Source of the DNA: Candidatus Bathyarchaeota archaeon
Lineage (GTDB): Archaea > Thermoproteota > Bathyarchaeia > 40CM-2-53-6
NCBI GenBank assembly: GCA_005883075.1
Contig: VBAX01000067.1
Location: forward strand, 1,596-37,073
Length of the DNA: 35,478 nt
Reading direction: 5' to 3'
A program made the translations under genes and the position numbers. The notes below the pieces were generated by a model, which saw nothing but the letters and a program-made list of their open reading frames with translations, was not told the DNA's origin and did no database searches. Each line of letters begins with the position of its first letter. Within the stretch, counting starts at the first letter, position 1. Positions 8,618 to 18,622 of this stretch are shown here, one piece after another.

Positions 8618-11600
8618 AGCTAGATGGCATCAAGACTGTCGTTATTGTAGGAAGTGGCGCGATAAAGATTGGAGAGGCTGGCGAGTTTGACTACTCAACA
8701 TCTCAGGCGATCAAGGCCCTCAGAGAAGAGGGAATAAGAACAATCGTCGTCAATCCAAATATTGCCACCATTCACACGGATGAGAAGTTCGCGGACAAGG
8801 TGTATTCCGTTCCGATTAGGACGGATTTTCTTGAGGAAATTATCGCCAAAGAACAACCCGACGGAATCCTTCTAGGGTTCGGAGGACAGACCGCCCTCAA
8901 CTGCGGCGTCGAACTTGCAGAGCAGGGTATTCTCTCGAAGTACGACGTGAAGGTCCTAGGCACTGGCATCGAGAGCATAGAGATTGCAGACAACCGGGAA
9001 CTGTTCAAGAAAACCATGATCGAACGTGGTATTCCTGTTCCAAAAAGTCGGAAAGCAGTTGACCTAGAAACGGCCCTTGAGGCGGCACGCGAAATAGGCT
9101 TCCCCGTCATGGTCAGGGTCGCCTACACGCTCGGGGGTCAGGGGTCAGGAGTAGCCTTCGATGAGCGAACACTCGGGGAGATTGCGCTCCGAGGACTTGC
9201 TTACAGTAGGATCAAACAGGTCCTGATCGAAGAATACCTCGAGAAGTGGAAGGAGGTCGAATACGAAGTCATGAGGGATCGCGATGACAATTGCATCATA
9301 ATCTGCAATATGGAAAACATGGATCCTATGGGAATCCATACTGGGGACAGCATCGTCGTCGCTCCCTCTCAGACACTCACAAATCGCGAGTACAACCTTC
9401 TAAGAGAAACGGCCCAGAAAGTCATTCGCACGCTCGGTATAGTCGGAGAATGCAACATCCAGTTCGCGCTGGACCCGAAGAGCGAGGAATTTAGGGTAAT
9501 TGAAGTGAATTCGAGACTCTCCAGAAGTTCCGCGCTAGCATCAAAGGCTACAGGATACCCCATAGCATACATCGCAGCAAAACTATCCCTTGGCTACGTT
9601 CTCCCAGAACTGTCGAATAAGATAACCGGGGTGACCTCGGCGTGTTTCGAACCCGCGTTGGACTACGTTGTAGTCAAAGCTCCTCGCTGGGACTTCCAGA
9701 AGTTCCGCAAAGTCAGCAAGGGTATCGGGACCCAGATGAAATCCGTTGGCGAAGTCATGGCTATCGGAAGATGCTTCGAAGAAGCACTGCAAAAGGCGAT
9801 CAGGATGCTCGACACTGGGAAGGAACTGACTGATAATGGAGTTGCAGGACGAAGTATCGAGAGGATCCGAAAAGAGCTCAGAGAGCCTACTGATGAGAGA
9901 ATCTTCTACGTGACAAAAGCTCTGAAATCCGGGATAAGCACGGACGAGATAACAAGACTGAGTGGAATCGACCGATGGTTTCTGGACAAGATCAAGAACA
10001 TCGTTGAGATGGAAAAACGGATAGTAAGAGAGAGAATCAATCCTGATATCATTAGGAAGGCAAAGGAATTCGGGTTCTCCGACAAAAAGCTGGGAAGACT
10101 CTTGGGGAAGAGCGAGACTCAAGTCCGCGACTACAGAAAAGCCCACCACATACTGCCAGTCACGAAACAGATCGACACGGTGGCCGCTGAGTGGCCCGCC
10201 GCGACAAACTATCTCTATCTAACATACGGAGGTGAGGTCGACGACTTCGAATACGCGCCTGGAGACAATGTAGTCGTCTTGGGCTCTGGCTGCTACAGAA
10301 TCGGATCAAGTGTAGAATTCGACTGGTGCTGTGTAAACATGGCTACAGCCTTGAAAAAGAGAGTGTCAGAGGTCATTATGGTAAACTGCAATCCAGAGAC
10401 CGTATCAACTGATTTTGACATACTGGACAAGCTCTACTTCGAGGAGCTGAGCCTTGAACGAGTCTTGGACATACTGGACAAGGAACGCCCACGCGGAGTA
10501 GTCGTAAGCGTCGGCGGACAAACCGCAAACAATCTAGTCAAGGGACTGTCCGAGCACACGACGATTCTGGGCACCTCCCCGGACAGCATTGACGCCGCTG
10601 AGGACCGGTCAAGATTCGGCCAGCTGCTTGATCAACTGAAGATCGAACAACCGAAATGGAACAAGCTCAGATCTCTAGAGGACGCCAGACGATTTTCCAA
10701 GGAAATAGGCTACCCTGTCCTCATCCGTCCATCCTATGTTCTCTCGGGCTCAGCGATGAACGTCGCGTTCAATGAGGCGCAACTTACGGGCTACATTCGA
10801 GAAGCGGCGCGTGTTTCGCGGAAGAATCCGGTTGTCATCTCGAAGTTTCTGACGGGAGCGAGAGAGGTTGAAGTTGACGGAGTCTGCGACGGCTCAAGAG
10901 TGTTTATCGGAGCAGTTATCGAGCATGTGGAAAATGCTGGGGTGCACTCGGGCGACGCGACAATGACCATACCGACCCTCTCAATAACCGGAACGGTCAG
11001 AAGAAAGATGCTATCCTATTCGAGAAGGATCGCTAGAAGCCTCAAGATCCGAGGACCGTTCAACATCCAATTCCTCGTCAAGAATGGACAGGCCTTGGTT
11101 ATCGAGTGCAACCTTCGAGCCTCCCGAAGCATGCCATTTGTATCCAAGACAATTGGGACAAATCTAATGGATCTGGCTGCGGAGGCCATAACTGACGGGA
11201 CCATAAAGCAGGGCGAAGGAATTCACCGAAGAATCGGAGTGAAAGCACCTCAATTCTCCTTCACAAGATTGGACAAGGCGGACCCGGTGACAGGGGTCGA
11301 AATGGTCTCCACCGGAGAAGTCGCTTGTTTCGGCGAAACTTTCCAAGAGGCATTCATTAACGCCCTGATCGCGAGCAACTTCTACATTCCAAAGAGAGAC
11401 GACGCCATCCTCATCTCGATGGGTGAAACGAGAAAAGGAATAATTCCATACGCTAGAATGCTCGCGCGAGCAGGCTACAGGATATTCGCAACACAACATA
11501 CCGCGGAAGAGTTCTCGAAGAACGGAATCGGATGCAGGATACTATACAAGGTGAGCGAGAAGAAGAAACCGAACATTATGGATTACCTCCAAAACAGAGA

Positions 11601-11907
11601 GATTCGCCTAGTAATCAACATTCCCAGCCACGAAGGGGACCCCGCCTCGCATCGAATACTGAAAGACGAATATCTCATCAGAAGAAAGGCGGCCGAATTT
11701 GGGATTCCGATCGTGACCAACCTCGAACTTGCCCGAGCATTAATTAAGGCGCTTGTTCGACACAATGCTCAACAACAATCCAAAGATCCCTCTAAGGCTG
11801 CTGCCCTCGTAGTTTCTCCATCAGCTTCGATCACCATTCGCGTCCCCCTTAGAGAATCAGCCAAACAAACGGAGCCCGTGCATGTCTCTATCCCTCAGAC
11901 GTCCTAG
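8614..11907 (+). CDS. carB: Carbamoyl-phosphate synthase large subunit
   Basis: VVIVGSGAIKIGEAGEFDYS and the repeated second half VVVLGSGCYRIGSSVEFDWC; full-length 1097 aa; TTG start overlapping the carA stop. Confidence 0.97.
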   Translation: MKLDGIKTVVIVGSGAIKIGEAGEFDYSTSQAIKALREEGIRTIVVNPNIATIHTDEKFADKVYSVPIRTDFLEEIIAKEQPDGILLGFGGQTALNCGVELAEQGILSKYDVKVLGTGIESIEIADNRELFKKTMIERGIPVPKSRKAVDLETALEAAREIGFPVMVRVAYTLGGQGSGVAFDERTLGEIALRGLAYSRIKQVLIEEYLEKWKEVEYEVMRDRDDNCIIICNMENMDPMGIHTGDSIVVAPSQTLTNREYNLLRETAQKVIRTLGIVGECNIQFALDPKSEEFRVIEVNSRLSRSSALASKATGYPIAYIAAKLSLGYVLPELSNKITGVTSACFEPALDYVVVKAPRWDFQKFRKVSKGIGTQMKSVGEVMAIGRCFEEALQKAIRMLDTGKELTDNGVAGRSIERIRKELREPTDERIFYVTKALKSGISTDEITRLSGIDRWFLDKIKNIVEMEKRIVRERINPDIIRKAKEFGFSDKKLGRLLGKSETQVRDYRKAHHILPVTKQIDTVAAEWPAATNYLYLTYGGEVDDFEYAPGDNVVVLGSGCYRIGSSVEFDWCCVNMATALKKRVSEVIMVNCNPETVSTDFDILDKLYFEELSLERVLDILDKERPRGVVVSVGGQTANNLVKGLSEHTTILGTSPDSIDAAEDRSRFGQLLDQLKIEQPKWNKLRSLEDARRFSKEIGYPVLIRPSYVLSGSAMNVAFNEAQLTGYIREAARVSRKNPVVISKFLTGAREVEVDGVCDGSRVFIGAVIEHVENAGVHSGDATMTIPTLSITGTVRRKMLSYSRRIARSLKIRGPFNIQFLVKNGQALVIECNLRASRSMPFVSKTIGTNLMDLAAEAITDGTIKQGEGIHRRIGVKAPQFSFTRLDKADPVTGVEMVSTGEVACFGETFQEAFINALIASNFYIPKRDDAILISMGETRKGIIPYARMLARAGYRIFATQHTAEEFSKNGIGCRILYKVSEKKKPNIMDYLQNREIRLVINIPSHEGDPASHRILKDEYLIRRKAAEFGIPIVTNLELARALIKALVRHNAQQQSKDPSKAAALVVSPSASITIRVPLRESAKQTEPVHVSIPQTS

Positions 11908-12002
11908 AATTCTACGCCTGATTAGAAAGGCCTCTACTGCTGTCGAATTGAGGGGCAAATTGATAAGAGACTGGACGCACCAGCCTCGTCGCTAGCGGTC
12001 AA

Positions 12003-12212
12003 ATGTTCACCTGTACTAAGTGTGACAAGCGGGAATTCCAACTAACCCAGCTCTCTGAGATGAGATTACTGGCCGAGTGTCCATCCTGCGGTGGGTCATT
12101 TATCATGGACACTGTGACGGAGAAGAGGCCTAGGGTGGAAGCGTCCGACCCAAATCAGCATATCATTTGGGACTGGAAAGCCGAGAAATGGGTTCCTGCG
12201 AATAGAAATTAA
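12003..12212 (+). CDS. Small zinc-ribbon protein
   Basis: CTKC ... CPSC pair in 69 aa. Confidence 0.6.
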   Translation: MFTCTKCDKREFQLTQLSEMRLLAECPSCGGSFIMDTVTEKRPRVEASDPNQHIIWDWKAEKWVPANRN

Positions 12213-12216
12213 CCTT

Positions 12217-13356
12217 TTAGGATCGTTGATCAATTGGCACATACGGAACCTGAGCGGGTCCCACGTATTCTGTCAGAGGTCTGATGAGTCTGTTGTCGGC
12301 ATACTGTTCATAGATATGCGCGATCCAACCAGATACCCTGTTGCAGGCAAAGACGGCTGGCATCAAGTCCTTGGGCACTCCAAGCGCGTTTAGAACGACC
12401 GCCGCGTAGAATTCGATATTAGGCCATAACTTCCTCTTGTCCATAACGACCCTCTCCACTTCCTCAGCAATATCTAGCCATTTCCTGTTGCCACCGCGTT
12501 CTTCAGCCAATTTTTCTGCGATGTTCTTCAGTATTCTGGCCCTCGGATCGTAGGTCCGATAGATCCTGTGGCCGAACCCCATTACTCTCCTGCCCGCGGC
12601 TAGCTCACGGTCAACGTATCCCTCAACTTTTTCCATAGTCCCAATCTCTTCGAGCATCTCCATTACGCGCTGGTTTGAGCCCCCATGGAGGGGACCCGCC
12701 AGGGTAGCGATTGCGCTTGTGACCGCTCCTCCGAGGTCGGCGAGGGTGGATATTGCTACGACGGCAGCAAAGGTAGAGGCGTTCATTTCGTGGTCCGCGT
12801 AGAGGACGGAGAGGGTATCAAAGGCGCCTCTCGACACTTCATCTGGTTTCTTTCCCGATAATCCGTAGAGAAAGTTCGCAGCGTGTCCCAGCCGTGGATC
12901 GGGCCTGACGGGGGTCTTTCCCTTTCTTATTCGTTCGTAGCTGGCCACAATGGTCGGAAGAGTAGATGTGAGTTGTAGAGACTCGCGGCGGTTAAACTGG
13001 TCAAACGTCTCTCCTTTTTTCCTAGGGAACGTTGCCATGTAGGAGACAGCTGTTCGGGCAACCTCCATAGGGATCGCCCCCTTCGGTATACCCCTTAGAA
13101 GTTTCAGGACTTCCCTTGGGAGGGGACGATGGACTGTGAGTTGTCGCTTGAATTCTGAAAACTGGGCTTTGTTTGGAAGGTTTGCGTTCCAGAGTAGGTA
13201 GGTGACTTCTTCGAAGTTCGATTTTGCTGCGAGTTCGTTAATGTCAATCCCTCTATACCGGAGGATTCCTTGCTGTCCGTCGATGAATGTGATAGAACTC
13301 TTCGCAATAACAACTCCTTCCAGACCCTTCTCGATCTCAGTTGTTATCAGTCTCAC
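12217..13356 (-). CDS. gltA: Citrate synthase
   Basis: GLEGVVIAKSSITFIDGQQGILRYRGIDINELA, GPLHGGSNQRVMEML, GFGHRIYRTYDPRA. Confidence 0.95.
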   Translation of the reverse strand: MRLITTEIEKGLEGVVIAKSSITFIDGQQGILRYRGIDINELAAKSNFEEVTYLLWNANLPNKAQFSEFKRQLTVHRPLPREVLKLLRGIPKGAIPMEVARTAVSYMATFPRKKGETFDQFNRRESLQLTSTLPTIVASYERIRKGKTPVRPDPRLGHAANFLYGLSGKKPDEVSRGAFDTLSVLYADHEMNASTFAAVVAISTLADLGGAVTSAIATLAGPLHGGSNQRVMEMLEEIGTMEKVEGYVDRELAAGRRVMGFGHRIYRTYDPRARILKNIAEKLAEERGGNRKWLDIAEEVERVVMDKRKLWPNIEFYAAVVLNALGVPKDLMPAVFACNRVSGWIAHIYEQYADNRLIRPLTEYVGPAQVPYVPIDQRS

Positions 13357-13516
13357 CGTTGAACCGTTGGAATGGTATTGCTGGTAGCACGGATGCTAGT
13401 CCTAGTTAAGGAATATCAATGACGCTAGGAACGCGTCGAAGCTTCAACTCGGCCAGGATAGCCGAGAAAGCCTTTTTCAACGGCAATTCGACGATCCTCC
13501 CACCGAGAGAACTTTC

Positions 13517-14548
13517 ATGACGACAACAGTGCACAAGATCGCAGTTCTACCTGGAGATGGAATTGGGCCAGAAGTTGTCGATGCCACGCTTATGGTCTTA
13601 GACGCCGCCCAGAAAACCGGACTAGTACACTTGGAATATCTGAAAGGCGATGCTGGATTCGACTCCATCAAGAAATTCGGCACAAACCTGCCGGAGAAAA
13701 CAGTTGAGATGATGAAACGAACGTCTGCCTGTCTGAAGGGCCCGATGACGACACCTGAGGAACCTGGAACACCTCGGAGCGCCGCGGTGACGATGCGCTC
13801 TCTCTTCAATCTGTATGCTAACGTTCGCCCTGCGCGGACCCTTCCAAACGTGACCGCTCTAAATCCGGGAATTGACTTGATAGTGGTGAGGGAGAACACT
13901 GAAGGATTGTATTCCGGAAAGGAATTCGAAGTTACCCCTGGGGTCGGTGTGGCGATGAAGATCATCACCCGAGCCGCCTCGGAGAGAATCGCGAAGTTCG
14001 CTCTCGAACTCGCGATGAAAAGAAGAAAGAAGCTTGCATTCGTTCACAAGGCAAACATCCTGAAGATTACCGATGGCATCTTCAAACAATCAGTCCTCGA
14101 CGTCGCTAAGGACTATCCAGACGTTGAGCTTGAGGATCTACACATTGACGCTGCAGCCATGCAGCTGATCAGACGACCGGAGAGCTTTGATGTGATGGTG
14201 ACGATGAATCTCTATGGCGATATTCTTTCGGACGAGGCCGCGGCAGCGGTGGGGGGCTTAGGAGTTGCTGCTGGCGCGAACATTGGTGAGACCTACGGTA
14301 TGTTCGAGCCCGTTCATGGCTCTGCGCCGAAGTACACGGGCCAGAACAAGGTGAACCCTGTCGCGACTATCGAGGCAGGGCGAATGATGCTTGACTATCT
14401 AGGTGAGAGTAAGGCTGCGAATCTAGTTGAGAAGGCTACGACCTCTGTCCTCAAGGAGGGGAAGGTGTTGACTTACGACCTTGGCGGAAAGGCGCGAACC
14501 AGTGACGTGGGCAAAGCGATAGCTGAGAAAGTTGTGTCCTTGAAGTAG
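13517..14548 (+). CDS. Isocitrate/isopropylmalate dehydrogenase family; isocitrate dehydrogenase likely from context
   Basis: IAVLPGDGIGPEVV, VRENTEGLYSG, NLYGDILSDEAAAAVGGLGVAAGANIG, EPVHGSAPKYTGQNKVNP; divergent neighbour of citrate synthase. Confidence 0.9.
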   Translation: MTTTVHKIAVLPGDGIGPEVVDATLMVLDAAQKTGLVHLEYLKGDAGFDSIKKFGTNLPEKTVEMMKRTSACLKGPMTTPEEPGTPRSAAVTMRSLFNLYANVRPARTLPNVTALNPGIDLIVVRENTEGLYSGKEFEVTPGVGVAMKIITRAASERIAKFALELAMKRRKKLAFVHKANILKITDGIFKQSVLDVAKDYPDVELEDLHIDAAAMQLIRRPESFDVMVTMNLYGDILSDEAAAAVGGLGVAAGANIGETYGMFEPVHGSAPKYTGQNKVNPVATIEAGRMMLDYLGESKAANLVEKATTSVLKEGKVLTYDLGGKARTSDVGKAIAEKVVSLK

Positions 14549-14552
14549 GATT

Positions 14553-16565
14553 CTACATTCGTTCGGCAAGTTCTAGGCCTAAGAGCCCCGCGACAGTTTT
14601 CAAGACTGTTCTGACTGCTAGGACAAGTGCGACCCTTTGCCATTTGAGTTCGTCGTTGCTAACGTGGGATATGTCGGATTTCTCATAGAACTCGTGGAAC
14701 CTCTGGGCAAGAAGATTGGCATACAGGCAAAGCAATGTTGGGTTAAGGTCATCAGCGGCTTTCGAGAAGGTTTCTGGAAACTTGGACAGCTCTAGAACCA
14801 GGGCTTGTTCGACGGGGTCTTTCAACAAGTCTAGCCTCTTTGGCTCTGCTATCCTCCCCAGCTTCCGGAGAATTCCGGAACTTCTTGTGTAAGCGTAGTT
14901 GATGAAAGCTGCACTGTTAGTTTCGAAGTTCAGGACCTTGTCCCAAACAAAGTTCGTGGACTTTATGGCCTCTACAGAGAGAATGGCGTATCTAACGGCT
15001 GAAATCGCGATTCTATCTGCCACTCTTTGCCTGATCTCATCGGGAATGCTTGGCGAGCGCTTGTCAACTTCAGACTTGGCTCTAGAGATGGTCTCGTCGA
15101 GGACTTGATCGAAGGTCACGTATCGGCCTCGTCGAGCGGACATTCGTTGTCCCTCGAGCATGAGCTGACCGATGGGGAAGTAGATGAATTTCTCAGCCTC
15201 TTTCCCGTGCCCGATAATCCAGAATGCGACCTTAACCTGGAGCTGTGCAAGAGACTGTTCAGTTCCGATCACGTTGATGACTCTCTCCGCTCGCCCGAAC
15301 TTATACAGCGTGTAGGCTATGTCCCGTGTTGCGTAGAGGGAGGTTCCATCGGATCGGATAAGGGTGAGCGAGGGAATCTCGAAGGTGGGGCTTACGCCCA
15401 GTTTCTCGCGTAATCCGAATTTTTCAACCGCCTTGGCTGCGTCAAGTTCCAGTGCTCCTCCTTTGTTGAAGGTGAATCCGGATTCTTTGAGGCAGTCTAG
15501 GAGTTCGGCAACACGTCCTGTCCAGAGCAGATCGCTCTCCCAGTCCCATTCGTCGAAGCGAATTCGAGCCCTTCGCAGGGTCTCCTCAAACCCGGTCAGT
15601 ACGGTTCGGCTGACCCGTCTCATCAATGCCCGGGTATCAGGGTCGTTTTTCTCGTACTTCCTGATTAGTTCCCGAATCGCATTCTCAGGGTCCGGATCCT
15701 GAGAGATCAGCTTGCCTAGAAGATCGAATTCCTCAGGGTATTTGCTTCGGAGGTCTGCGGCTATGCCTACCCATTCGTCGAGGGATTTTGTGGTGGCGAC
15801 GATGTCCGCGTCTAAGGCCTTGGCCTTCTTGAGGAGGGCAAGTCGCTTCTTCAGCTCTTCAATCTCGACAAGGGTTGCGGTTACGGAGTAGATTTTTCCG
15901 ATGAAATGGTCCGGCTTTCCCTCCGGAGTCGGCTCGTTCAGTAGCTTGTAGCCGTAAGCCATTATGGCGACCTGTCTTCCCGTGTCGTCTATGTAGAAGT
16001 GGGTCTGGACGATGTGTCCCCGTGCACTGAGCAGACGTGCTATCGTGTCGCCAAATATTGAGTTCTTGGCGGTACCTATGTGGATGGGTCTCGCGGGATT
16101 TGCGCTAGTATGTTCTACAATGGTCTTCTCTGGAGCACTTGTTTTGAGGAGTCCGTATTCTGCTCCGGCTCGCTGAACCGATTTGAGAGTGAGCTCGGTG
16201 AGTCTTGCAAGGTTTGCGCGGAAATTTACGTAGCCAGGTTCAGTCGCCTCAATTGATTCGACAAGGTCGAGTTTTGCGAGCCGTTTGGTGGTATCTGCTA
16301 GGGTTCTGGCTACTTCGATCGGCTTCCTCTTCTCGATTTTCGCCAATTCGAAGCTCAATGAGCTGGCAAGATGGCCAAAGGTCGGGTTGGGCGGATCTTC
16401 GAGGGTTGACACGATATCGAGGTCTGGAAGATCATGTCCCGAAGTTTTCCGGAGAGATAAGTACCCTTTTTTCAGCGCCGTCTCGCATTCGCGCCTGAAA
16501 GATCCGAAAGGATTGGCCTGATCCTGTTTCTCCTGTCTGAGTGTCTGCGCCAAGTCCGGAGTCAC
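14553..16565 (-). CDS. argS: Arginyl-tRNA synthetase
   Basis: VEHTSANPARPIHIGTAKNSIFGDTIARLL (HIGH-like), DGTSLYATRDIAYTLYKF, ArgS C-terminal anticodon-binding region. Confidence 0.94.
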   Translation of the reverse strand: MTPDLAQTLRQEKQDQANPFGSFRRECETALKKGYLSLRKTSGHDLPDLDIVSTLEDPPNPTFGHLASSLSFELAKIEKRKPIEVARTLADTTKRLAKLDLVESIEATEPGYVNFRANLARLTELTLKSVQRAGAEYGLLKTSAPEKTIVEHTSANPARPIHIGTAKNSIFGDTIARLLSARGHIVQTHFYIDDTGRQVAIMAYGYKLLNEPTPEGKPDHFIGKIYSVTATLVEIEELKKRLALLKKAKALDADIVATTKSLDEWVGIAADLRSKYPEEFDLLGKLISQDPDPENAIRELIRKYEKNDPDTRALMRRVSRTVLTGFEETLRRARIRFDEWDWESDLLWTGRVAELLDCLKESGFTFNKGGALELDAAKAVEKFGLREKLGVSPTFEIPSLTLIRSDGTSLYATRDIAYTLYKFGRAERVINVIGTEQSLAQLQVKVAFWIIGHGKEAEKFIYFPIGQLMLEGQRMSARRGRYVTFDQVLDETISRAKSEVDKRSPSIPDEIRQRVADRIAISAVRYAILSVEAIKSTNFVWDKVLNFETNSAAFINYAYTRSSGILRKLGRIAEPKRLDLLKDPVEQALVLELSKFPETFSKAADDLNPTLLCLYANLLAQRFHEFYEKSDISHVSNDELKWQRVALVLAVRTVLKTVAGLLGLELAERM

Positions 16566-16623
16566 ACGAGTGTCGCAAGATTCCGCCCAAGGTTCTTATT
16601 AGGACATTCGTGAGTCGTCGAAT

Positions 16624-17502
16624 TTGCGGGGGTGCGCTCTTTCGATGTTGGTCGTTAGTCCCTTCGAAGTCATTTCGATCTTTCTAATGTCGATTCTCGC
16701 AGGCCTGGTAGGCGCAGTCTTCGGCCTCGGCGGGGGGATCTTGATTATTCCGTTTTTGACGCTTGTGGAGGGTGTTCCGGTGCCTTATGCTGTGGGGGCC
16801 AGTATCGTCTCGGTTGTTGCGACCTCCAGCGCCTCTGCAGCCACGTATGTTCAGGATCGGCTTACGAATCTGAGGCTGGGAATGTTTCTTGAGGTTGGAA
16901 CCGTTCTCGGCGCTATTACTGGGGCCTTTGTGGCTGCTTTTCTCGCTCCTGGGATTCTTCTTGTTCTCTTCGGAATCCTGCTGATCTATGCGTCCACGAT
17001 CATGATTGTTGGTCGGAGGGTCGATTTTCCATCGGGAGTTGTTCCTGATAGGATTTCTCGGAGGCTTCGGTTGGGCGGTGAATATTTCGATCCTGCGACC
17101 GGTGCTACTAGCCGGTATGAGGTGACGAATACTCTTCGGACTCTGAGTATCAGCGGCATCTCCGGTATAGTCTCGGGGCTGCTGGGGATTGGTGGGGGGA
17201 TAATTGGGGTTCCTACTATGAACTTGTTGTCAAAGGTGCCGGTGAAGGTGGCTTCTGCAACTAGCAATTTTATGATCGGTGTAACTGCTGCGGCGAGTGC
17301 TTCTGTCTACTTTGTTCGGGGTGATGTACAGCCTTTGCTTGTGGCTCCCTTGATGGTCGGTGTCGTGGTTGGTGCTGCTGTTGGTACGCGGTTGCTTCGG
17401 AGGACTCCTCCGCTCAGGGTCAAGCTGCTATTTGCTATCCTACTCGTTACAGTGTCGGTTGCGATGATTCTGAAGGGATTCTTTCCGCAGATAGTGTTGT
17501 GA
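16624..17502 (+). CDS. TauE/SafE family sulfite exporter-like permease (start may be 16645)
   Basis: Two-repeat multi-TM protein with GLGGGILIIPFL and GIGGGIIGVPTMNLL motifs. Confidence 0.88.
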   Translation: MRGCALSMLVVSPFEVISIFLMSILAGLVGAVFGLGGGILIIPFLTLVEGVPVPYAVGASIVSVVATSSASAATYVQDRLTNLRLGMFLEVGTVLGAITGAFVAAFLAPGILLVLFGILLIYASTIMIVGRRVDFPSGVVPDRISRRLRLGGEYFDPATGATSRYEVTNTLRTLSISGISGIVSGLLGIGGGIIGVPTMNLLSKVPVKVASATSNFMIGVTAAASASVYFVRGDVQPLLVAPLMVGVVVGAAVGTRLLRRTPPLRVKLLFAILLVTVSVAMILKGFFPQIVL

Positions 17503-17509
17503 ACCGGGT

Positions 17510-17848
17510 TTGGATCTTAACCGGATTGTCGCCCAGTCGTTGCGGGTCGGGGTTCTTGTCAGCGCTGTCCTGAGTCTTCTTGGTCTTTCTTTGTGGGCCT
17601 TTGGCGGTTTTGGTAGCGTGAGTGTTCCAGCTGTGTTGAGTGTCGGAGTCATAATTGGACTCGCGTTTACCGGAGACCTGACGGGAATAGTGTATCTAGG
17701 AGTGATAGTATTGATCGCTACGCCAATTTTCCGGGTCGCGATCTCGTCGATATACTTCGCCGCTGAGAGGGATCGCGCGTACGCTGGGATCACGATTCTA
17801 GTCCTCGGAATGCTCTTGCTCGCCTTGTATTCCGGAGCAGCGGGCTAA
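17510..17848 (+). CDS. DUF1634-like small membrane protein
   Basis: Three TM segments; 112 aa directly downstream of the TauE/SafE gene, the usual context of this family. Confidence 0.7.
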   Translation: MDLNRIVAQSLRVGVLVSAVLSLLGLSLWAFGGFGSVSVPAVLSVGVIIGLAFTGDLTGIVYLGVIVLIATPIFRVAISSIYFAAERDRAYAGITILVLGMLLLALYSGAAG

Positions 17849-17892
17849 GCAAGACTAGCCTCTTTCTAGTTGACACGCTTGGACTGAGACTC

Positions 17893-18107
17893 TCGACCGC
17901 TTCTGCGTCGCGAGGTATGCTGTGCAAGACCCCCCCTTTTGGGGGAGGTCTCTGGTTGTTTCGCGCGGATTCTGGGCGAGTCTCATGATTCAGGCCCCAA
18001 TTCAGGCTTGGATACATTATCAATTTTACGGGTCGTCAAGAAGGATTTGCTATGCAATTAAGCGACAGGGCGCCAGATTCGAGATCAGGGCTGATAATAG
18101 CCGATTT
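17893..18107 (+). repeat. Dispersed ~215-nt element, copy B
   Basis: TGCTGTGCAAGACCCCCCC...GTCGTCAAGAAGGATTTGCTATGCAATTAAG...CAGATTCGAGATCAGGGCTGATAATAGCCG matches copy A in the opposite orientation. Confidence 0.75.
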
Positions 18108-18320
18108 CACAATCTTCTCTTCCCGGATTCACCATTCTCGCACGCAAGGATTGTGGAAAAGTTATAGGAATTTCTTGTCGAGATGCTCTTCCTGTCTTGG
18201 TGGGATTACGGGCTCGTTTTTTCGAGACGGGTGCGTTATCGGCTTGTCTAGTCTTTTTCGGTCCCTGTGGATTCCCCTAGGGATAAGCGTGGAATAGTAT
18301 GGTCTGGAAATCGCGGGCTT

Positions 18321-18353
18321 AGATTCGGGATCGGGGCTGATAATGGGCGATTT
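18321..18353 (+). repeat. Partial third copy (3' end) of the dispersed element
   Basis: AGATTCGGGATCGGGGCTGATAATGGGCGATTT versus AGATTCGAGATCAGGGCTGATAATAGCCGATTT in copy B. Confidence 0.6.
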
Positions 18354-18622
18354 ACCGCTGGGGATTTCGGGCCATGAAGGAAACCGGATCAGGCAGGGAC
18401 CGGTGAACGTGGAATTCTCGAGGGTTCACGAAGGGCGGGGGGGCGGGAAAAACAGGCCCCCGGGGGATCATGATTTAGTTAGCAGAAAAAATAGTTAGCG
18501 GAAAGCGGTTTGATGGCGAGGTCAAGTGGTATCGGTCCTGTGGTCCTTCCTGCTGGCTTGCGTCGTCACTTGGCGCTGTTTGTGCTCGGATGCTGGAAAA
18601 GGGGTTGGGAACCGGGGGGCTG

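Noticed and set aside
9583-10149. 188-aa minus-strand ORF
   Set aside because: Antisense shadow of carB, whose reading frame is unambiguous.
2664-18107. Composite transposon bounded by copies A and B
   Set aside because: No transposase, no target-site duplication recognised, and the enclosed genes are housekeeping.
18052-18297. Short ORF sharing 'MQL..R.PDSRSGLI' with the 2660-2872 minus ORF
   Set aside because: The shared peptide just reflects the shared nucleotide element; flanking frames diverge and indels break coding continuity, so a non-coding repeat is the better explanation.
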